Notes: a model not told the origin generated them from the sequence alone. 64,000 nucleotides of DNA from Vandiemenella viatica (GCA_031002005.1 CM061921.1:147903283-147967282); one strand, 5' to 3'; numbered from the stretch's first letter, positions 1-11,417 are shown. A program made the numbers and translations.

Positions 1-67
1 AATAGGAAAGAAACAAATAATAGCTTTAGATAATGATAACGAACGTATTACAGACAAAACGGCAGTA

Positions 68-1207
68 TTGGATCATATCAGGAACTTCTATCAGTCCGTA
101 TACAGCAAGCAAGATGAAAATCCTTTAATGACATCAAGCCCAGACCCACCAATTCCTGAAGTCCTCCCATCTGAAGTTAGAAGGGCAGTGCACGAAATGA
201 AAAAAGGATCAGCTAGTGTTTATGATGGCCTATCTATTGACGTACTCCAATTGACTGGAGAAGAAACCTACAGACACCTAGCTAAGGTGTTTTCACAATG
301 CCTCGAAGAGAGAAATATCCCATCCAGCTAGAACAAAGCAATGATTGTGTTGCTACACAAAAAAGGTAGTCGTTACAATATTAAAAATTACCGCCCCATC
401 AGCCTCCTTCCCATCATATACAAAGTGTTTACAAAGGTCATCAATAAACGCATCAGTTCCACCTTGGACACAGTGCAACCAATTGAACAGGATGGCTTTA
501 GGTCAGGATTCAGCACAGTAGATCACATCCAAGTCATCCACGAAGTAATAAGTCGAGCAAATGAATACCAGGTGCCACTCTGTTAGGTCTTTATCGATTT
601 TGAAAAAGCTTTTGATTCAGTCCATCACTCAGAAATCATGCAAGCCCTTTTAGAACAAATAGTGAATCCAGACTATATCGACTTACTGTACAACATCTAC
701 ACCACTTCCACTGCCTTTGTCAACATCTATGAAGCCACCAAAGAGTTCCCAGTAGAAAGAGGGGTAAAACAAGGAGACTCTATATCCCCCAAGCTATTCA
801 CATCAGTCCTAGAGTTGGCAATGTCAAAAATCCAATGACAAAACCGAGGTTTGAGAATAAATGGAAGAAGTCTCAACAACTTTAGATTCGCTGATGATAT
901 AGTTTTACTCTCAAACAGTCTGGAAGAGCTCAAAGAACTGATAAATGAACTAGAGGCAGCGTGCAGTGAAGTGGGCCTTAAAATAAATATATCAAAAAGC
1001 ACTATCCTGGAAAACAAATGGGCAGAAAAAGATAAAGACAAGGCAGACGCGAAAGTTTCTGGTATTTAGTCCGTAGATCAGTACATCTATCTTGGCCAAG
1101 TGATCAATATGAATGGCGACTCAAAGCCTGAGATCTACAGACGGATGAAGCTGGGCTGGATAGCATACGGAATAAATTCCTTAGTTTTTGAATCTAACAT
1201 GCCAGTT
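68..1207 (+). pseudogene. RTE-type LINE reverse transcriptase, N-terminal and central part, broken
   Basis: Non-LTR retrotransposon reverse transcriptase, interrupted by at least four in-frame stops (near 329, 584, 836 and 1067). Read through, the order of motifs is that of an RT: YRPISLLPIIYK at about 390-425, FIDFEKAFDS at about 591-620 with the first catalytic Asp, GVKQGDSISPKLFT at about 763-804, and RFADDIVLL at about 885-910 with the catalytic Asp pair. The GDSISPKLF form and the KLGWIAYG/SNMP segment near 1150-1205 resemble the RTE clade. The 5' end with the endonuclease lies outside the window or is lost. The reading stops at 1207 where foreign DNA begins, and resumes near 1711. A dead copy; clade assignment is by motif recognition only. 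Confidence 0.85.
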
Positions 1208-1713
1208 GTAAGGGGTTTGTTGGTTGATTTTATGATTCCTCTTAGTGTTCCTCACGTTTTGGGCCAAACAAATACACCTATTCGGCCACGAACGGATGAA
1301 GAACATATTATTCCGTTATACAGGTTCATTTGTAGTACATGTAGAAGGCTGCTTAATTTCAGACATCGACAACACAGTAATTTTCAAGTCATCTTTTGAT
1401 CATTTATTCTTCACATGTTAGATTACAAAACATTCAAAATTGCCACAACCACATCAAGTCTGTCGGCTACCACTCCAGACTGAATACTGCCGCCGACCCT
1501 TGCTGCAGGCAGGGTCCCAGCTGTTTCGCACCCCCTTATTTTTTGCGGTCTGCCTCCGGCCGCTCGGTTCCGAGCACTGGGACAGACAATTTCCAAACAC
1601 ATGCATACTGAACAAACTACTCCAAACGTGAAACCTCTTACAATATAACATAATGATACATATATCTTTACAAAGACCTATACATAACATATATACAGAT
1701 ACGTCACACAGTA
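1208..1713. other. About 0.5 kb insertion splitting the RTE-type LINE
   Basis: The RT reading leaves off after SNMPV and resumes with HLKKQVFEQC near 1714, which in RTE proteins are adjacent. The 0.5 kb between has no RT similarity and is locally GC-rich near 1490-1580. The trinucleotide GTA occurs at both edges (1208-1210 and 1711-1713) and could be a very short target duplication. I do not recognise the inserted sequence. Confidence 0.5.
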
Positions 1714-2121
1714 CATCTTAAAAAACAGGTATTTGAACAATGTGTATTACCGATCGTCACATATTCCTGCCAGACTTGGACCCTAAATAGTCACACGAAG
1801 CAAAAACTGAGAACTACACAGCGAAGTATGGAAAGAGCAATGCTAGGGTTTACAAGAAGAGACAGGAAAAGGGCCTTGCACATTCGTTCAATAACTAAAG
1901 TAACAGACATCTCAAAAAGATTCATGACCCAAAAATGGTAATGGGCCGGTCATATTGCTCGCAAAAGAGATGAAAGATGGACTACGGTAGTATTGGATTG
2001 GATACCAAGGAACCTGAAAAGAGCAAGAAGAAGACCCCCGGATCGCTGGGATAAGGATATACGTCGAGTTGCAGGCGTGAACTGGAAAAGGGTGGCTCAA
2101 GATCGATCAGCCTGGAAATAA
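1711..2121 (+). pseudogene. RTE-type LINE, C-terminal part of the RT protein
   Basis: Continuation of the RT of 68-1207. From 1711 the frame reads VHLKKQVFEQCVLPIVTYS then QTWTL, then RTTQRSMERAMLGF, then WAGHIARKRDERWT, and ends RPPDRWDKDI ... WKRVAQDRSAWK before a stop at 2119-2121. These are the conserved C-terminal segments of RTE-like proteins. One in-frame stop lies just before WAGHIAR near 1939. The AT-rich stretch with ATA/AAT repeats near 2210-2235 may be the 3' tail. Confidence 0.85.
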
Positions 2122-2444
2122 CTACAACAAAACTATGTAGAATTAAGTTCTAATATATAGCTCATTAGACTTAAAGAGGCTACATCCTGAAAAAAGGATC
2201 GATATAGCTGCAATAATAATAACAATAATAATATCTATGTATGCAGGCACTGAGACTGCGGTGTTCATATTTTTCTGATGTACAAGACAATCCACGGTAT
2301 TCATAGCCCACGTGTGGTGATCAGATAGCACTTCATGGACATGTTAAGGATTTTCCTGACAGGAGATTTCGCAACATGGTGGACGATGAAAGTATGGAAA
2401 AGATATAACCTTTCTTTTTTCGAAACCAGCTGCCACAGACATCC

Positions 2445-2745
2445 TTCTTCTTCTTCCTAGCACTTATCCCGCTATTGCAGGGTGGGCATTTCATTCAGAA
2501 TGCGGTGCGTTGGAATTTGGTCTGTTTGTGGCTGAGGCTGATGTCTCCCGGGGAGGAAAGTCACGTTGCTATTTGTCTGCGAAGCGTGTAACTACGAGTA
2601 TGTTCAGTGTGCGCTAAGTGTACATTTGTTTGTGTTGGTTATTACCGAAAACCGCCTATAAACAGCTATCAGGATGGCCAGTGTGCGGGGAGCAATACCT
2701 CCACGATGCCTTAGCGCACTGAGCCACACTGGCGGGTTGCTGCGC
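2445..2745 (-). mobile_element. SINE with tRNA-like head and (AAG)n-type tail
   Basis: Read on the minus strand, the sequence starts with an A-box-like TGGCTCAGTGCG, then a weak B-box-like GGTATTGCTCCC, followed by about 200 bp of body and an end rich in AAGAAGAAG near 2445. This is the layout of a tRNA-derived SINE whose 3' end matches a LINE tail. The internal GCCAGTGTG/CACACTGGC pair could fold as an acceptor-like stem. A different family from the abundant SINE in this window. Confidence 0.5.
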
Positions 2746-2786
2746 TATGTATTATGATTACTATTATTATTGCAATATTGTTGTAG

Positions 2787-2935
2787 GCCATTTTTCCGCA
2801 GTTGCTCAGTAAATTAATTCATAAAATGACGCCAATGCAACTGTATTATTGAATAGGTTTATTACCGTACGCGTTTCGCCTCTCCTCGAGGCATCATCAG
2901 GGACGAATCTATTTTAAAATTTACATTTGATTTAC
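2787..2935 (-). mobile_element. Hammerhead-bearing repeat (solo copy)
   Basis: Contains a hammerhead-like core at 2864-2906. At 2791-2815 it carries GGCCATTTTTCCGCAGTTG, a block also found beside the ribozyme of the palindromic element at 33 kb (33191-33210) and, diverged, at 29 kb. In ribozyme orientation (minus strand) this shared block is the 3' end. The 5' limit beyond 2935 is not clear and no target duplication was found. Confidence 0.55.
2864..2906 (-). ncRNA. Hammerhead ribozyme motif (type I-like, minimal stem III)
   Basis: Minus strand: CTGATGA (2894-2900), unpaired T, stem II GCCTC/GAGGC with loop GAGGA, then GAAA (2874-2877), then CGCG and TA. Conserved core bases are all present and stem II is a perfect 5 bp helix. 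Stem III would be A-U plus C-G around a two-base loop. Stem I is imperfect: the base before CTGATGA is C where G would be needed. Known family: minimal type I hammerheads of Penelope-like elements and retrozymes. Activity is unknown. Confidence 0.6.
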
Positions 2936-4325
2936 AAACTTATTTGACATAACGCTAAATTGATATATTTTCTTATTATTTACACTTACTATTTACATTA
3001 GTGGATTTCAGGATAGTAACCACACATCTTTGCTTTCTCTCCAAAGCATGTTTCCATTACAGCCATTTGTATAACCACAGCTTTTCGGCGACATGCTTTG
3101 TGTTAATTGCAGAAGCTGAGCGGCCACATACCTTCACATTGATGACGAAAATGTTGCCGAACCAAAATATTTGATAATTACTGGACTTAATCGTATTATT
3201 TATCACAGCATACCATCAATAGCTTGGTGCAAATAACTTTTTACTTACTTTCACTTTAGTTTTGATTAAAATTGAATTAGTGCTTTCTTTTGATAGTAAT
3301 AATTGATTAATTGGCACCGAACTATCAATTTATTATTTCTAATGTAGGTTTTCCTGTGGTTTTATGAGTTTATGTAAAATTTTCTGATTAAATTCCCATC
3401 TCATCAGCAAAATAACGATTATTACAGTGGCTTTAAAATGAGTGGAATGTCAGTGTGTACATAATGTACAGCACCATGCACATTTCCCTCATTACCATTA
3501 TCAATAACTGTTTTTTATTCTGAGTATATACTCTCGTTTCCATCCACGTGCATGAAGAACCCAGTTTACTTTCCGTTTGGCTCACGTTATCTTCCAAACC
3601 AATAGACAAATTTGAAAAAATCAAATATGGCAGTTATCGGTGGTCTTGTTGGAAATGAAAAACAGAGGTGGTCTTACAATGCAGTATCAACGAGATTATG
3701 ACGTTTCTTTTATTAATGAGTAACAAAAGTTTAGCAGTTTGTTATCATTGAACATGTGTTATACTTGTATGAACTGCAACACACGATTGACACTCCATGT
3801 GATCCAGGATCAATGAGAGAAAACAATATTTTCAATAATTCCTGTTATTATAGCCACAACTATGCTTGTTCTTTGATGACAGTGAACATTATAATATAAA
3901 TGCTTCGGCTCAAATCGGATAATTTCTAGCAAAAGTGATAAACCTATATCCAATCAACGGACATAAATAAAACTAATTGAGTTTCCTTTTGAACACTTAC
4001 TATGTTGTTCCTTATAAGAATCGCAGTTCACAGCTGGAGCAAGATTTCTTGTCAGCTATTTTTCAGAATAAATGTTCAAAATGGGTGCTCAGTTTTGTGT
4101 GTACAACTTTCGCCAAAACGAAACTAACTATGTTTCTTCTCGCTGCTTCCAAAATAATTCGAAGCCAGCATGTTTAATTTAACACATGAACTATTTGTTT
4201 TCAAGATTACGCAGGCGATATACGTTTGGTTACGTATTCTGAGCGTATTGCGGTAGTTAACAACATGTTTCAAATCTGTTCTTAACAGTGGCGTTTGTGC
4301 CGAAGCTGTTGTTTTATTCGAAACC
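2936..4325. other. AT-rich stretch, no gene seen
   Basis: No ORF of interest, no RT or transposase motif and no SINE boxes recognised on either strand. Confidence 0.5.
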
Positions 4326-4327
4326 TA

Positions 4328-4562
4328 GCCTGGTGTGGTTGGAGAGCGGTAACGCTAGGGCATAGTATTCTGGAGCACCTGGGTTCAAATCCCTGTCGAG
4401 CCATACCCGTCCGGACATCCAGATTTGGGTTTTCCATGGTTTCCTCAAATCACTCCAGGGAATGCCGGGATGCTTCCTTAAAAAGGCAATGGCTGAATTC
4501 CTTCCCGTTCTCGAAGTCGACGAGGCGTAATGCCATAAGCAAAAAAAAAACAAAAAAAAAAA
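4328..4562 (+). mobile_element. tRNA-derived SINE (main family), near full length
   Basis: Main SINE of this window. Head with A-box-like GGTTGGAGAGCGGTAACG and B box GGGTTCAAATCCC near 4381-4393; body with the family signature of a TTTTCCATGGTTTCC segment, an AATCACTCCAGG segment and a GCCGGGATG segment; then TCGACGAGGCGTAATGCC and an A-rich tail ending about 4562. A dead-end non-autonomous retroelement that depends on a LINE partner. Confidence 0.85.
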
Positions 4563-4572
4563 CGAACCATTC

Positions 4573-4715
4573 AGATTACAGTTTTTCATGATTTCCCGAA
4601 ATCACTTCAAATGAATGCCGGGATGGTTCCTTCAAAAGGCCATAGCCGAATTCCTTCCTGATTCACTCCAGGCCATAATGAACCCGAACAAAGTCCTAAG
4701 CAATAAAAAACTTGC
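4573..4715 (+). mobile_element. SINE, main family, 5'-truncated, tandem to previous copy
   Basis: Starts within the body at the TTTTCATGATTTCCC segment, continues through GCCGGGATGGTTCCTTC, and ends in an A-rich tail near 4710. It lacks the tRNA-like head. It sits about 10 bp after the tail of the preceding copy in the same direction. Confidence 0.8.
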
Positions 4716-5639
4716 TGCCACATTAAGAATTAATATGTTTATGATTATTCGAAATGTTTTCGAATGTGTGTTTGCTAGTGAATCAGGGCAAGTCAATTTA
4801 ATAGAACAACCCAATATGGGAAAATTTATTGAGCCTGTTTCTGTACTGCGTAGCTCACCAAGTCACATGGTGGTTATCAGTTTTGAGGTGCAGTGTTTGT
4901 GGATCAGTCAGCGTTTCGTGTTGGGTGTGAGCGCTGAAGTAGCAGCGTGGCTGCTTTTATTAGTGTCAGCTGGTTTCTGGAGCCCTCGGGCGGCAGCTAA
5001 TGAAGTGCTCGCCCCACGGGGCATCCTCTCACCACCTGGCCACACACACACAAAACAAAACTTTCTTCCTTAATAAATACAAACCAGCACGTCGGGCTGT
5101 TTACTATCCGAGTACCACATTATGCGTATCAATTACAAGAGCTGAAGACAGAGGAAAGAAAGTCTGCTGGATTTGTTTGTGAAAATTGCTGTCGCACACG
5201 ATCAATGATAGATATAAAGGGGAGCTTGGTTATGTAAATAACCTCACCACTTATCAGAGAAGCGATAAAAGTCAAAGACATCAAAGGAGGCAAAGGAATA
5301 GTCGGGAGTGTTTGAGGCATACATTAACGATGGTTATCAGAGGGAAAAATTAATAGAGGTACCTGGAAAGGATACATAATTTTAAATTTTTTTTTTTCGT
5401 TTCACTGCTACTAATTTACACTGTGATTGTTATACAGCGGTGGCGGAGAGAACTATGCTTCGACCCAATACTGGCACTTTGCTACATGGAATATAATAGA
5501 TCTCCCGACCCCAACAACCAACAACAGGGTAATAAATTAACATAATTTGGCACGTGTAATTAATCGAAAGAGCGTAATCCAGAAATTTTAATCCAAGAAT
5601 TAGGTATGAAAAATTATGGAATGTCAGTGTGTCACCAGA
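4716..5639. other. No gene recognised
   Basis: An ORF of 152 codons begins in the SINE body at 4615 and runs to 5073, but the part past the SINE has no recognisable domain. A CA-rich tract lies at 5041-5055. Confidence 0.4.
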
Positions 5640-6065
5640 TACCCATCATTAGGCTGCTAGATTTGTTTCTGGATATTATCGCAGAATGCAATCAGTAACA
5701 GATATGGCAAAAGAGCTGGAATGGGATTCATTGCAGGACAGTAGGAGGGTGAAGTGTACAAGGCGTATATTGGTGATGAGGCATGAAAAGATATTGGTGT
5801 AGGTATGAAAAGTAGTGCATGGAAGGGAGAAGATGACCATGACCTCAAGCTCGCACTGGATTTCAGGTACAAAGGTGTAGGAAAATTCTCTTTTTTAGGT
5901 AAGGATCTCAGGGATTGGAATAAGTTACCAAGGGAAATGATGAATAATTTACCAAAAAAGTTGAAAGAATTTAAAGTTAAAATTTATAGAAGGCAAATGT
6001 AGGTGGGTGCAGGAAAAGGAGAAGATGGGTGTTTATGGAATTCCATTGCAATTTAATTTACTTTA
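5640..6065 (+). pseudogene. CR1/Jockey-like LINE, 3' end fragment
   Basis: Closely similar to the 3' end of the LINE at 61.4-62.7 kb: the ARFVSG..RKMQSVTDM and LEWDSLQD segments, then from 5805 the ORF MKSSAWKGEDDHDL to KIYRRQM with stop at 6000-6002. It lacks the RT core and carries frame breaks near 5745-5800. The tail (CCATTGCAATTTAATTTA near 6043-6070) matches the tail of the 62.7 kb copy, so this is a 5'-truncated insertion. Confidence 0.85.
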
Positions 6066-6429
6066 ATTTAATTACACTGTGTAAGTATTAGCCCGTTTGA
6101 CTTTGTTGGATGGGGGAACTTCAGTATCAACATCTGTCTTTCGAGCATGTTACTTGTGCTTTATATGTTAAGTGTTTATTATTTTATTGTGAATTGTGTA
6201 ATTGATGAAGTATAAAGTGGGGACTTTGAGTGCTTTTTTGTATATGATGATGACTGTGCTGATATTGTGTTGTATGTGTCTGCAGATGAAAGAATATAAA
6301 TCGTGAAACCCATTGTCAGCCCATTCAGGGCTACTCTTCCGAAGCACCACTAGGTTTAACGGACGAATCACCATCAATAAATTATTATGCCTCTGTGAGA
6401 ACATGTTTTGGATATAACTTTAGGTGCTT

Positions 6430-6570
6430 TGCAATTTGTTGAATAGGGAGAGTGCACCACACCTGTCTCAACGTGCCTGCCAAGTCCCAATGCTGAAAGT
6501 TTTTTCCGCCACCGGGCCTTAAACCAGCTAACTCCATGGTAGGCGCCCATCCACTCAGCCAACGAGCGGA
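6430..6570 (-). mobile_element. tRNA-like (Leu/Ser-type) repeat, possible SINE head
   Basis: On the minus strand the segment from 6570 reads CGTTGGCTGAGTGGATGGG, an excellent A box, followed about 40 bp later by GGTTTAAGGCCCGG, a degraded B box. The long variable region is reminiscent of class II (Leu/Ser) tRNA. There is no proper acceptor stem, so I take this as a SINE head or tRNA pseudogene rather than a working tRNA. Confidence 0.45.
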
Positions 6571-7217
6571 TTAATTAAAAGAGGAACAGTATACTGAAGC
6601 GTAATTAATAACCGGAACAGATTTCTTTTTGACATTTTATTCCAAAGTATGCCGAAAAATAGAAGTAATTGACTAAGTCCATCCGACGTGCTAATACAAA
6701 AGAAAGCAATGATTACTGACAATTCGATGCACAAAATGAAAACGTCATCGTAGATATATTGCTACCTTATATCAAAATCGTGATGTATTCACTGATATAA
6801 AAACCAAGCAGAAGGAACTCGGATTGTCTCATTCTGCCAAACAACAAACCACATTTCTCTATTACCATTCTCTCAAACTTATTTATCATTTCATCACAAC
6901 GTGCAATTTAGACAATACGAGATGAACTCAACATTTAATTAAATCTGGCAAGTCCAAGGCGATCTTCAACCGTGGCAAAAAAAAAAAAAAAAGTGTTGGC
7001 AATACAGAAAGAGTGCGCAAATAAAGGAACTCTCACCCAAAACGAAGATGGCTGTCAGGGGAACAGAAATCAACGCCGTGCAGAGAAGGCGAGTTCCTTT
7101 TGAACAGGACAAAATGACCTTAGCAGTTCTCACCAACCCTCAAAGGAAAGTACTAGAGCAACGAGCACATACGCGTTCTCCAGACATAAGTTTACAGGGG
7201 GCTAAGCTGGCGTTATG
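6571..7217. other. No gene recognised
   Basis: AT-rich, with a run of 18 A at about 6976-6993. A 71-codon ORF at 7048-7263 runs into the Tc1 element and has no recognisable domain. Confidence 0.4.
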
Positions 7218-8406
7218 CATTGAAGAGCCAAAGAAACTGGTACACCTGTCTAATATTGTGTAGGGCCCCCGCGAACACGCAGAAGTGCCGCAACACGATG
7301 TGGAATGGACTCGACTGATGTCTGAAGTAGCGCTGGAGGGAATTGACACGATTCATCCTTCAGGGCTGTCCATAAATCCGTAAGAGTGCGACGGTGTGGA
7401 GATCTCTTCTGAACGGCACGTTGCAAGGCATCCCAGATATGCTCAATAATGTTCACTTCTGGGTAGTTTGGTGGCCATCGGAGGTGTTTAAACTCAGAAG
7501 AGTGTTCCTGGAGCCACTCTGTAGCAATTCTGGGCGGGTGGGATGTCGCATTGTCCTGCTGGAATTTCCCAAGTCCGTAGGAATGCACAATGGACATGAA
7601 TGGATGCAGGTGATCAGCCAGGATGTGTACGTATGTGTCACCTGTCAGAGTCATATCTAGACGTATCAGGAGTCGCATGTCACTCCAACTGCAGGCATCC
7701 ACACCTTTACAGAGCCTCCGCCATCTTGAAACGTCCCCTGCTGACATGCAGGGTCCATGAATTCAGGAGGTTGTCTCCATACCCGTACACGTCCATCCAC
7801 TCGATACAATTGGAAACGAGACTCGCTAGACCAGGCAACATGTTTCCAATCGTCAACAGTCCAATGTCGGTGTTGACGGGCCCAGGCAAGGCGTAAAGCT
7901 GTGTGTCGTGCACTCAGCAAGGGTATACAAGTGGGCCTTTTGCTCCGATAGACCATGTTTCGTTGAATGGTTCGCATGCTGACACTTTTTGAGGCCCAGC
8001 ATTGAAATCCGCAGCAATTTGCGGAAGAGTTGCGCTTCTGTCATGTTGAACGATTCTCTTTTGTCGTCGTCGGTCTTGTTGTTGCAGGATATTTTTCCGA
8101 CCGCAGCGATGTCGAAGATTTGATGGTTTACCGGATTCCCGATATTAACGGTGCACTCGTGAAATGGTCGTCGGGAAAATCCCCACCTCAACGCTACCTC
8201 GGAGATGCTGTGTCCCTTCTCTCGTGCGCCGGCTATAACACCATGTCGTGATAACCTGCCGTTAGCTGCAGTAACCGATCTAACGCCGGCGCCTGATACC
8301 TGTTGTCTTATATGGGTGTTGCCGTCCGCAGCGCTGTACTCTGAGTGATTACATATCTCTGTGTTTACATACGCATGCCTATACCAGTTTCTTTGGCTCT
8401 TCAGTG
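7218..8406 (-). mobile_element. Tc1-like DNA transposon, decayed full-length copy
   Basis: Terminal inverted repeats: AGAGCCAAAGAAACTGGTA near 7224-7242 and its complement near 8384-8402. The right end is followed by TA (8407-8408); the left TA has become TG. The size, about 1.19 kb, is normal for a Tc1 element with a single transposase gene, and the gene lies on the minus strand between the repeats. Confidence 0.9.
7250..8260 (-). pseudogene. Tc1-like transposase, frameshifted
   Basis: Cut-and-paste transposase of the IS630/Tc1/mariner superfamily. Read on the minus strand: remnants of the N-terminal helix-turn-helix part (8190-7980, out of frame), then ARHTALRLAWARQHRHW and WSSESRFQLYR (7900-7790), where the first catalytic Asp of WSDESRF is replaced by Ser. 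After a frameshift near 7690 come QQDNATSHPPRIA (second Asp, near 7555) and NIIEHIWDALQ (final Glu, near 7440), ending RGGPTQY with stop at 7250. Several frameshifts and the lost Asp make it inactive. Confidence 0.85.
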
Positions 8407-8954
8407 TATATCAGCATAATAATAGTCTTTAGGTTCTACAAGAATTAATCACTATTCTCATTAGATACGCCCAAAATTCTTTGCAGAGTTGAGGAACAGA
8501 GGAGTGATAATGATATTTCTTATGGCATTACTGGTCAGGAAACCCCGAAGGGTAGTTCGACCGTCTGTTATTTTGAAAATATTCGTAAATACAATTCATC
8601 ATTTGCTATGTTTAGTTCAGAAGCTAAAATTTCGAACTCAGTCACGCGTGGAGCGTATCATTTTAATTTTATAGGTATTGAAGGGAATTGGGGCAAACCG
8701 CAAACAACACAAGCTAAAAGCCAATGACATAATGGTATGCGCTCGCAGCAAAAGACGTCAATGTATACAGTATATAATATATCTCTGCTCGCAGAAAATG
8801 CAATAGAACAAATTCAAAAAAAAAAAAAAAATGTATGCAATGAATATTACTCTTTGACAGTAATCCGAATCGCAGGTTGTAAAATAAATTTGTTTTGTGA
8901 TACTTTTTTTTTTTTTTTGCTTTCGTCAATCTTTCCCTTCCTGTGCTAAATTAT
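8407..8954. other. No gene recognised
   Basis: AT-rich with A and T homopolymers near 8816-8830 and 8905-8919. Confidence 0.4.
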
Positions 8955-9625
8955 CTACTTCATATATTCTAATCTCTGTCTTCCTCTACAGTTCTTACCT
9001 TCGACTGTTTCCTCCACCAGCAAATTAACTAATCCAGCATGTCTCAAAATATGACCTACCAGCCTGTCTCTTCTTTCTGTAAGCTTCTTCCACAAACTTC
9101 TTTCCTCGCCCATCATTTCCAAAACTCGTTCATTTCTTGCTTTGTCATTCCACTTAATTTTCAGCATTCTTCTGCAACACCACGTTTCAAATGCTTCAAT
9201 TTTCTTTCTTTTCGGTATTCCTAAAGTCCATTTTTCGCTACCATAAAGTGGTGTGCTCCACGCATAGAGTTTTAGAAAATTCTTTCAAATTCCTAGAACA
9301 ATGTTTGAAACTAAAAGATTTCTCTTTTTCATTAGGGCTCTTTTTGCTAGTGCTATTCTGTTTTTAACATCATTCCTGCTTCGGCCATCGGTTGTAATAT
9401 TGCTTCCTAAGTAATAGAATTCAGTTACTTCTCCTATTGCATCAGATCCTATTATTCTATTTAATCTACTACATTTCTGCTACATTTAATTACTTTTGTC
9501 TTGCTTTGATTTATATTCATTCCAAAATTATCCTTCAGTATTTTGTTCATGCCATTCAGTAACTTCTCAATATCCTCAGCCCTTTCTGCTAACAACACAA
9601 TGTCATCAGCAAATATTAGAAAGTG
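8955..9625 (-). pseudogene. RTE-like LINE RT fragment, C-terminal half
   Basis: Minus strand from 9620: an LLAERAEDIEKLLN segment just after the DD motif, then GMNINQSKTKV, VTEFYYLGSNITTDG, RIALAKRAL, STPLYGSEKWTL, AFETWCCRRMLKIKW and RDRLVGHILRH. These are the ordered segments that follow the active site in RTE-like LINE proteins. Frame breaks occur near 9270-9480. The downstream end is near 8955. The copy is 5'-truncated. Confidence 0.8.
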
Positions 9626-10198
9626 AAATAAGAAAACTAACTACTCTTTGTTTGCAGATGCAGTAATTTTTGTTACCTGAAATACCGTCACAAGTTGTAA
9701 CCAAATTTTTAGTAGTTCTTTAAAATGACGTCCCCAAACTTCCATGCAAGCATGAGTAATTCGAACTAAGATTTGTTTTACCCGGTACAGCAACCACGGT
9801 GTCATTCTAAATGTTACAGACAAATAGAATTCTTACCAGGAGTTTCTCTTCTGTATCAACGTGTATCTCATCCACAAGACTTTTCATATTACCCTTCAAA
9901 GAAATGTGAATTGGGTTCAGATTAGGTGAACGATCTTCCTACGTAACAGTACCTCCCCTTCTTACCCACTATTCACTGGACGTCTGACTAAGGGGTTAGC
10001 GAGTACCATGTGGAAAGTTAACAGAGGCATCAAGCTGAACCCACGAGGGAAGAAAATTTATCGACAAAATGCAAATAAATGCTCAGTGTAAATATTCAAG
10101 AAACCCATTGATCCGTTCTTCGGAGAAGAATGAAAGATGATTAAAAAATGCCATCAGTCCAGTGATGGTGGACTCCTGAGAGTTGCATACAGTTGAAG
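9626..10198. other. No gene recognised
   Basis: No domain or repeat boundary recognised between the LINE fragment and the SINE. Confidence 0.4.
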
Positions 10199-10330
10199 TG
10201 CTATTATTTGCCTCGAGTGATTTCGGGAAACCATGGAAAACCGAAATATGGATGGCTGGAAGGAGATTCGAACCTGCGTCCTGCCGATTGCGAGGGCAGA
10301 GCGTTACCACTCACCCACCACGCTCGGTTA
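10199..10330 (-). mobile_element. SINE, main family, 3'-truncated copy
   Basis: Minus strand: head with TGGTGGGTGAGTGGTAACG and B box GGTTCGAATCTCC near 10263-10275, then a GTTTTCCATGGTTTCCC segment and AATCACTC. It stops about 130 bp into the family. Confidence 0.8.
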
Positions 10331-10429
10331 AACCACCATACTGAAATACGTGTTAGATAAGCTGCTCTCTTCTTTTCTGTAATAGCATTAAGAAGCTTCT
10401 GGATTATTGAGATCCTAAAAAAAAATGTA

Positions 10430-10870
10430 TATCCCTTCATTTGTTACATTTCCGTTCCATCTAACATTCTGTATTTTTTCATAACATCAAATGTCAAATG
10501 GGAGCATTCTATTCCTTTCTCCCTCTCCTGCTATTCAGGTTTCGCCCGTATAGTACAACGCTTCATGCCATGTCTGTAGCAAATTCTTTCTTGCCTTCAA
10601 AACAATTTTTGTTTTTTAATGTACACATAGCCAACTGATTCCACTAATTAAATGTTTCCGCCATTAGTCTTGTTCTTACTTCATAAACAGGTGAATTCCT
10701 TTACAACTGGGATCAAGTTACCATCCATTTTTATTGTAGTTTGATGTTCTTCATTCCTACTGCGTAGTAGTCTTTTCCTTATTTACTGTAATGTTATACA
10801 ATCTTCTTTAACTAGCTGAAAGCACGGCTTTGTGATTGCTCCCGAAGATTTGTTACAAGAAATATTATAT
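10430..10870 (-). pseudogene. RTE-like LINE RT fragment, heavily decayed
   Basis: Minus strand shows MDGNLIPVVKEFT near 10735, then SVVLYGRNL near 10555, matching the order KI.G..I..VKEF.YLGS and S..LYG.E.W of RTE-like proteins. Many stops and frameshifts. Confidence 0.6.
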
Positions 10871-11059
10871 AGGCTACGAATAAATAAATTAATAAGTAAC
10901 CATAAGAATTTTAATATTTAAACTACCATCAAAAACTGTTTTTTTAGTTTGTTACAAAAAATAATTTGTGACATTTGTAAGAAGACACAATCTTTAACTA
11001 TTTAATCAATTTATTTAATTTGGTTTTAATCAGATAGAAAACTTCTAATTGAAGTTTTC

Positions 11060-11408
11060 TACTTTTTAAAATACTTGAATTTTTAATATTCCGTCATAAG
11101 AAAATCGTCTATTTAATGCTATGCTTTTTAAAGTTTCTACTCAGTATAACGCAACATATGTTAAACCTACAGAAGTTTCTTTGTCTCCAGTATCTACAAC
11201 AACTTTATCTAATGTTAAACCTTGAGCTTTATGAATTGTTATTGCAAAAGCTGATTGTAATGGAAATTGTTTTCTTGAAAAAGTGTCTTTTAAAAAATTT
11301 AGTTGTGGGCGGAATTGGTACACAACCATTATTTTAACAAGTTAAATGAAAATAATTTTCAGAACGCACCGTTAACTCTCATGGCATTTGACCAGCCGGA
11401 CTTAGATT
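11060..11408 (-). pseudogene. Helitron-type helicase, C-terminal segment
   Basis: Minus strand: DIIYEENLSPAG near 11395, CVPIPP near 11320, then [22 protein letters not shown] near 11260-11200 and VGLTYVALY near 11155. The [15 protein letters not shown] block is motif VI-like sequence of Pif1/Helitron helicases. It has in-frame stops and belongs to the same gene as 14599-15529 and 16063-16900; a LINE at 11409-14598 splits them. Helicase motifs alone do not separate a Helitron from a host Pif1 gene, but the SPFNKYQQRP and VPWR segments upstream favour Helitron. Confidence 0.75.
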
Positions 11409-11417
11409 TTCTTCATA

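Noticed and set aside
4615..5073. 152-codon plus ORF
   Set aside because: Starts inside a SINE body and has no recognisable domain or splice context.
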